Shown: one piece after another, positions 59,391-64,000 of the stretch | Position numbering within the stretch: position 1 is the stretch's first letter | Layout of the letters: each line of letters begins with the position of its first letter | DNA from: Thermogemmatispora sp042408735 | Lineage (GTDB): Bacteria > Chloroflexota > Ktedonobacteria > Ktedonobacterales > Ktedonobacteraceae | Direction of reading: 5' to 3' | NCBI RefSeq assembly: GCF_042408735.1 | Contig: NZ_JBHOQV010000047.1 | Span: 1 to 64,000 of the forward strand | Length of the DNA stretch: 64,000 nt | Notes under the pieces: model-generated | What the model was told of the DNA's origin: nothing | Seen by the model: only the letters and a program-made list of their open reading frames with translations | Databases searched by the model: none | Translations under genes and position numbers: made by a program

Positions 59391-61085
59391 ATGACGGACG
59401 AAACGCGCACCCTTCTTGAGCCGCTACTCTCGCCCGAAAGGACGCTGACGCGCCGGCAGCTCCTGCGCGCTGCTGCTGCGGGGAGCGTGGCCCTGGCGGG
59501 TGGGGCCATGCTGGCCGCCTGTGGAGGGAGCAGCTCCAACGCGGTCGTCAACGTAACCTTTCTGACCAACGGCTGGCCGGGCGATGCCATGCCCACCGCC
59601 GAGCAGCAGAAGGGCAACATCACCCTCAAAGCCTACGCCGACGCTCTGGCCGACTGGCTCAAAAAGAATCCTGGCGTCAAGATCAAGCATACCGACACCA
59701 ACATCTGGAGCCAGTCCGCTGTGACCCAGGCCATTGCCGCCGGCACCGCCCCCACCTGGTTTGAGGGCAACATTCTCGGCTCCTTCATCAACAATGTTGT
59801 GCGCAGTGCCTTCGCGCGCGGCCTGGCGGCGGACGTCACCGATCTGGTCGTCAGCACCAGGTTGGAGAGTCAGCTCACCGATATTTACCTGCCCGTCTAC
59901 CGCAGTTGGAAGGTCAACGGGCGCTACTACGGCACTCCGGGCGGCTACGGGGCGGGCGACGGCATGTATTTCCGCCGCGATCTCATCCAGCAGGCCGGGC
60001 TGGTTGAGCCGACGCCAGGCTGGACCTGGAGCGACTTCCGTAAGCTGGCCAGGGCCCTGACCACCGCCAAGATGAAGGGGGCGGCCCTGCAGTTCTACGT
60101 GTTCGACCAGAGCCTGCAGGCCAACGGCCTCAACTCTGGTCCGACCGGCTACGGAGCCCTCGGCCTGGAGCCGACTCCCTCCAACGCCTGGCCCTGGCGC
60201 TACAATCTCACCCCCTGGCTCAGCCAGTACGAGCAGGTCATCGAGAACTGGCGCGGCATGTACTTCACGGACAAATCGATTACCTCCTCGCTCTCGACGG
60301 GCGACAGCGACGTGGCTCAGGCTTTTGCCCGCGGGGATGTGGCCATGATGGCCAACAATACCGGCTTCTTCACGCGCCCGGTCACCGACCCGACCAGCGC
60401 CGTCAACATTGCCGCCAGGGTGGGCAAGCCCTTTGAGGAGGTGGTCGGCTGGATCTCGCATCCCATCGGCTATCTCGGCTCCTTCGGCGCCACGCAGGCC
60501 GGTTCGGCCATCGGCTCCATCGATCCCCACCTGCAGCGCAACAAGCCGGCCTTGGCTAAAGCCTTCGACTTCCTGGTGCAATTTATCATCGGGGACGAGC
60601 TGGTCAAGCAGCGTCAGGAGATCTACAAGGTCACTCATGACCTCAAGGATGTCTTTCTCGAGATTCCGCCGATGTCGAAGCTGCAGATCAACTATGGCAT
60701 CAACGGCACCGCCGAACAGGCCTGGGGCAAGCTGACGATGCAGGCAGTCAACGCTGCCGCCGCCATTCCACAGTTGCCCGACCCCGGCCTCTACTTCCCG
60801 GCGGAGCAGAATCCCGGTCCCACGGGCGACGCCTGGAACGACGCCAACTCGGGCCTGGCCTATACCCAGGACAGCATCCCGGCGGTCCTCCTGAAGCTGC
60901 AGAACGTCCAGAACGCGCAGTTCGCCTCGCTCTCCTCCAGCGTGCCCCGGGAGACCTTCATTGCCAGTGCCAGGAAGTTCTTTGCCGACCTCGATGCCTT
61001 CTGGGCCAAGTACGCCCCGCTCTACTCGGCGGAACTCTTCCATCCCTGGTATGTGCAGAAGGTGCTGCCGGCCCTGGGAGGCTGA
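59391..61085 (+). CDS. Sugar ABC transporter solute-binding lipoprotein (Tat-exported)
   Basis: 564 aa, ATG 59391 behind AAGGAGAG. The N-terminus has a twin-arginine motif (LTRRQLLR) followed by a hydrophobic core and the lipobox MLAACGG, so a Tat-exported lipoprotein is expected. The mature part is a type-1 extracellular solute-binding domain (family SBP_bac_1): NPGVKIKHTD, AIAAGTAPTWFEGN, GRYYGTPGGYGAGDGMYFRRDL, GWTWSDFRKLARAL, VAMMANNTGFF. It is longer than most CUT1 binding proteins (~420 aa), which may reflect an oligosaccharide ligand. It is the first gene of the transporter set ending with the permeases at 61468 and 62470. Confidence 0.9.
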   Translation: MTDETRTLLEPLLSPERTLTRRQLLRAAAAGSVALAGGAMLAACGGSSSNAVVNVTFLTNGWPGDAMPTAEQQKGNITLKAYADALADWLKKNPGVKIKHTDTNIWSQSAVTQAIAAGTAPTWFEGNILGSFINNVVRSAFARGLAADVTDLVVSTRLESQLTDIYLPVYRSWKVNGRYYGTPGGYGAGDGMYFRRDLIQQAGLVEPTPGWTWSDFRKLARALTTAKMKGAALQFYVFDQSLQANGLNSGPTGYGALGLEPTPSNAWPWRYNLTPWLSQYEQVIENWRGMYFTDKSITSSLSTGDSDVAQAFARGDVAMMANNTGFFTRPVTDPTSAVNIAARVGKPFEEVVGWISHPIGYLGSFGATQAGSAIGSIDPHLQRNKPALAKAFDFLVQFIIGDELVKQRQEIYKVTHDLKDVFLEIPPMSKLQINYGINGTAEQAWGKLTMQAVNAAAAIPQLPDPGLYFPAEQNPGPTGDAWNDANSGLAYTQDSIPAVLLKLQNVQNAQFASLSSSVPRETFIASARKFFADLDAFWAKYAPLYSAELFHPWYVQKVLPALGG

Positions 61086-61288
61086 GTCAGCCGCGCAAGG
61101 ATGACCCTCCCCGGCCTCCCGCGTAGGGCCAGTGTCGCTGTGCTGACCTGGCAGGCGGGCAGAGCTGGCGAGCCGGGCCCCGACGGACTCGCCGGCTCTG
61201 CCCAGCCCTGCCCCGGTCTGTCCTGGCCCCGCCGGGCGGCGCGCCTTCCCTGGCCTCTGCTCCGGTGGTGAGGGCCGTCCCAGGGGCT

Positions 61289-61311
61289 GACTGGGCAGGT
61301 GACTGCCAGTC
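61289..61311 (+). promoter_or_regulatory. Intercistronic stem-loop between SBP and permease genes
   Basis: GACTGGGCAG, loop GTGA, CTGCCAGTC: a 9-bp stem with one bulge in the 382-bp gap after the solute-binding-protein gene. Such hairpins can protect the upstream message and give more binding protein than permease. The rest of the gap holds CCAGTCAGCCAGCC-type repeats and no gene. Confidence 0.45.
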
Positions 61312-61467
61312 AACCAGTCAGCCAGCCAGGCACCGCTGGGCGGGCGCTGGCTGGCCTGCCATGCCTTCCGCTCTCCGATCTGCTCTGCGGACAGGCGGCT
61401 CAACGGAAGGAAGCAGACAATAACGGACCCAGGCAGCTATTGATCTCTGGAAGGAAGCGTAGGAGCA

Positions 61468-62409
61468 ATGTCTGAATCGCTCACCGAAGTGGCGGTGGCA
61501 GCGCGGGCGAGCGAGACGGCCCAGGGCCTGCAGGCCCAGCGCCTGCGACGGCGCAATCGGCTCGAGACCTGGCTCTTTCTCTTGCCGGCGGCCCTCTTTC
61601 AGCTCGTCTGGGGCTGGTATCCGCTAGTCATGGCCTTTCTGATCAGCTTCACCGATGCTCAGCCCATGCTGCCCAGCCGTTTTACTGGGCTGGAGAGCTA
61701 CATGCGGGTCTGGAATGATCCGCTGGTGGGTCAGGCTTTTCGCGTCACCTTTGTCTACGGGACCATGCTGGTGGCCCTGACCTTTATCTTCCCCTTGCTG
61801 ATCGCTATCTTCTTGATGGAGCTGCCGCCGCGCCTGATGCGCTGGATGATGATTCTCTGGTTCCTGCCCATCAGCGTCATCGCCAATAGCATCCTGTGGC
61901 GCTATCTCTACAATGAGCAGTACGGTCTTCTGGAGTACATTGCCACCGACATTCTCCATTTGCCGCACCAGCCATTTCTCAACGATCCCCATCAAGTTCT
62001 CTTCTGGCTGGTCTTTCCCTCGGTGGTGGTCGCTGGGCCGGGCGTGGCCGGCCTGGCCTATATGGCGGCACTGCAGGGCATCCCGCGCTCCTACTTCGAG
62101 GCGGCGGAGATCGAGGGCGCTGGCTTCTGGCGTAAAATCTGGACTGTCTCGCTGCCGCGCCTGCGCCCCGTCATCGCTGTGATGCTGGTCTACGGCATCA
62201 TCCAGGGGCTGCAAGACTACACCTGGCCGCAGATCCTGACGGGCGGCCAGCCCGAGGGGGCCAGCCGCACGGTGATGCTCTACCTCTTCTCCTATATCCA
62301 GAACCAGCGCTACGCCGATGCCACGGCGCTCTCGATCTATCTCTTCCTGGCCATCTTTGCCATCGTGGTGCTCTTCCGCACCTTCTTCAAGGAGGACCCC
62401 GATGCCTAG
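61468..62409 (+). CDS. Sugar ABC transporter permease 1 (MalF/UgpA-like)
   Basis: 313 aa, ATG 61468 after GGAAGGAAGCGTAGGAGC. Six hydrophobic segments, with the BPD_transp_1 EAA loop YFEAAEIEGAGFWRKIWTVS followed by LPRLRP. Cytoplasmic N-terminal tail of ~30 residues. It pairs with the next gene to form the inner-membrane channel of a CUT1 importer. Confidence 0.92.
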   Translation: MSESLTEVAVAARASETAQGLQAQRLRRRNRLETWLFLLPAALFQLVWGWYPLVMAFLISFTDAQPMLPSRFTGLESYMRVWNDPLVGQAFRVTFVYGTMLVALTFIFPLLIAIFLMELPPRLMRWMMILWFLPISVIANSILWRYLYNEQYGLLEYIATDILHLPHQPFLNDPHQVLFWLVFPSVVVAGPGVAGLAYMAALQGIPRSYFEAAEIEGAGFWRKIWTVSLPRLRPVIAVMLVYGIIQGLQDYTWPQILTGGQPEGASRTVMLYLFSYIQNQRYADATALSIYLFLAIFAIVVLFRTFFKEDPDA

Positions 62410-62469
62410 TGGAGCGTTGCACGGCGACCGGCGTCCTCGCTGGCAGGTCGCACAAGGAGGGTGTTTGTT

Positions 62470-63510
62470 GTGTCTATGCTCTTTCCGAAGGTTGGTCGCA
62501 AGCAGCCCTTGCTGAGGCTGGGCTGGTGGGCGATGGTGATCCTGCTCTCGCTGGGCGTGCTGACTCACCTGTTGCCGTTCTACATCATGATTGTGACCTC
62601 GATCACGCCGGCTCAGGATACGCTGTCGACGACGCCGGTGCTCTGGCCGCTGCACCCAACGCTGGCGGCCTGGAAGCTGGTGATCCAGTGGGCCGAGAAC
62701 AGCGGCGCTGGAGCCTTGCTGGCCGGGTCGGCGGGCGAACCGTTCTGGGTCTATTTCTGGAACTCGTTCTTTATGACCTCGGTGACCCTGCTGATCTCGA
62801 TCCCGGTGACCTCGATGGCCGCCTATGCCACCAGCAAGCTGCTGCGCGGACGACGCGCGCGCTGGGCCTTTCTCTTCTTTATCGGCACGCTGATGATCCC
62901 GCTGGCCGTGCTCCTGATCCCGATGCTCTTTCTGACGCTCAATTTTCCTTTCGCTGTTCCGGGGGCTTCCGTTCCCAATCTGCCGGGCACGGATCAGCCC
63001 TTCCCGACGCTCTCGCTCTACGATACGCCCTGGGCCATCATTGTGCCGGGCATCTTCAACGCCTACAATTACCTGATCTTCAAGGGCTACTTCGATACTA
63101 TCCCCGACTCGGTGCTGCAGGCGGCCCGCGTCGATGGTGGCTCGGAGTTTAACATTTTCCGCCGCATTGTCTTCCCGATGAGTGTGCCGGTCTATTCGGT
63201 GGTGGCCTGGATTCAGTTCTACGCCGTCTGGGATAGCTTCCTCTGGCCGCAGTTGGTCATTCAGAGCAACGACAAGGCGCCGACGGCTCTGGCGATCTAT
63301 ACGGTGATGAACAACTTCATCAATTCGGGGGTGATGGATCGCGCCACTGCTCTCAGCCAGTCGGCAGCCATGCGCTCGGCCCTGGCGGCGGGCCTCTCCT
63401 GGAACGGCCTGATGGTCCTGGCTCTCCTGCAGACCTTCCCGATCTTTGTGATGTTTATTCTCTGCCGCGAGTATCTGCTGCGCGGCGTGCGCATCCAGGG
63501 CTTGAAGTAG
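62470..63510 (+). CDS. Sugar ABC transporter permease 2 (MalG/UgpE-like)
   Basis: 346 aa from GTG 62470, 9 bp past AAGGAGG; GTG 62461 is too close and ATG 62476 is an alternative. Six TMs with the EAA loop VLQAARVDGGSEFNIFRRIV followed by FPMSVP. There is a long external loop after TM1 (LHPTLAAWKLVIQWAENSG) and another of ~30 residues after the third segment. Partner of permease 1. Confidence 0.92.
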   Translation: MSMLFPKVGRKQPLLRLGWWAMVILLSLGVLTHLLPFYIMIVTSITPAQDTLSTTPVLWPLHPTLAAWKLVIQWAENSGAGALLAGSAGEPFWVYFWNSFFMTSVTLLISIPVTSMAAYATSKLLRGRRARWAFLFFIGTLMIPLAVLLIPMLFLTLNFPFAVPGASVPNLPGTDQPFPTLSLYDTPWAIIVPGIFNAYNYLIFKGYFDTIPDSVLQAARVDGGSEFNIFRRIVFPMSVPVYSVVAWIQFYAVWDSFLWPQLVIQSNDKAPTALAIYTVMNNFINSGVMDRATALSQSAAMRSALAAGLSWNGLMVLALLQTFPIFVMFILCREYLLRGVRIQGLK

Positions 63511-63774
63511 GTTCGCTCAGGACCTGCCTGCACGGTCAGCCGGCGCGACTGGGAAGGCGTCGGCGAGCGCCCGGCTGGCCGACGTATCAACGGGTACCGC
63601 GGGGCACGACGGGCGGGGAAAGGCGGACTGCGCCTCTGGCTGCCTGGCTGCCTATCTGCCTGCCCGCCGTGCCGGTGCTTTAGCGCTTTGCTCTGCTTGT
63701 CTGGGCGGTGACTGGATGCTGCTATGCTGGCATGTTTATGGTCTCTGTTTCGGGCACAGGGAGGAGAAGAGACG

Positions 63775-64000
63775 ATGCCGTTCTTTGAGGAGTTCGAGGC
63801 TGACGCGCTGGCGGAAGAGACCTTGCGCCGTCCGATCCGGGGGGCTTTCGCGCTCTTGCGCGAGCAGTTGGAGCGGCTCGTGGCGCTCAATGTCGGTTGG
63901 GCCTTGCAGTTGTTGCCGGCCCTGGTGGCTCTGGCCTGGCCTGGCTGGCCGCTGGGACTGCGCCTGCTGTTGGTGGCCTACAGCGCCCTGGCCCTCATGC
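63775..64000 (+). CDS. YesL-like (DUF624) membrane protein, partial
   Basis: ATG 63775 behind GGGAGGAGAAGAG; open to the right edge (75 codons). MPFFEEFEADALAEETLRRP is followed by a hydrophobic stretch with VALNVGWALQLLPALVALAW and a second segment. This resembles the start of YesL proteins, which often follow carbohydrate ABC permease genes. Tentative because only the N-terminus is visible. Confidence 0.5.
   Translation, partial: MPFFEEFEADALAEETLRRPIRGAFALLREQLERLVALNVGWALQLLPALVALAWPGWPLGLRLLLVAYSALALM

Overview
This is a high-GC bacterial chromosome segment. The mix of genes suggests Chloroflexota, probably class Ktedonobacteria (Thermogemmatispora-like). The evidence is Hanks-type kinases fused to lectin-like or membrane modules, a very large MalT/LAL-type LuxR regulator with a KGR-WYA-type N-terminal domain, Tat lipoprotein sugar-binding proteins, and many GC-rich simple repeats between genes. 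The taxon is an inference from style and gene content, not from a marker gene.

Layout. (1) 1-5.7 kb, minus strand: a WD40 propeller gene running off the left edge, then a polymorphic-toxin island. The island holds a helical secretion-type N-terminus fused to a cytidine-deaminase-like toxin, a small helical partner, a tandem SUKH/SMI1 immunity protein and an orphan second deaminase cassette. (2) 5.9-17.6 kb: mostly single genes. They are a ThDP-dependent enzyme behind a structured leader, a membrane-anchored type-1 periplasmic-binding-like receptor, a DegV protein next to a PlsY-like acyltransferase, a Rieske oxygenase, a Ser/Thr kinase with a C-terminal six-repeat lectin-like propeller, a methyltransferase and a YjbQ protein. 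(3) 17.9-31.7 kb, plus strand: an eight-gene co-directional cluster of membrane Ser/Thr kinase, vWA protein, PP2C-like phosphatase, atypical kinase with helical repeats, zinc-ribbon P-loop GTPase, large GAP1-like partner, two-TM coiled-coil protein and one-TM MotB/ZorB-like protein. This looks like a phospho- and GTP-regulated membrane effector system and is the best candidate for an undescribed system. (4) 31.9-39 kb: a methyltransferase, an ABC-2 exporter pair and a giant LuxR-type regulator.

(5) 39.2-46.4 kb: small genes of unknown function. At 40.34-40.43 kb there is a textbook fluoride (crcB-motif) riboswitch with a terminator. It sits upstream of a soluble protein of unknown function instead of a fluoride exporter. 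Three small paralogous XRE regulators follow in an AT-rich stretch full of palindromes. (6) 46.4-47.7 kb is a long GC-rich stretch with no convincing gene. (7) 47.7-64 kb: a carbohydrate locus with alpha-L-fucosidase (GH29), beta-galactosidase (GH42), YicI-like alpha-xylosidase (GH31), a LacI regulator, three consecutive MalK-like ATPases, a Tat lipoprotein solute-binding protein, two permeases and the start of a YesL-like protein. A 14-bp element in front of the GH31 gene recurs as its exact reverse complement in front of the solute-binding-protein gene, each just downstream of a good promoter. This ties the locus to the LacI regulator. The three glycosidase activities match the side chains of fucogalacto-xyloglucan.
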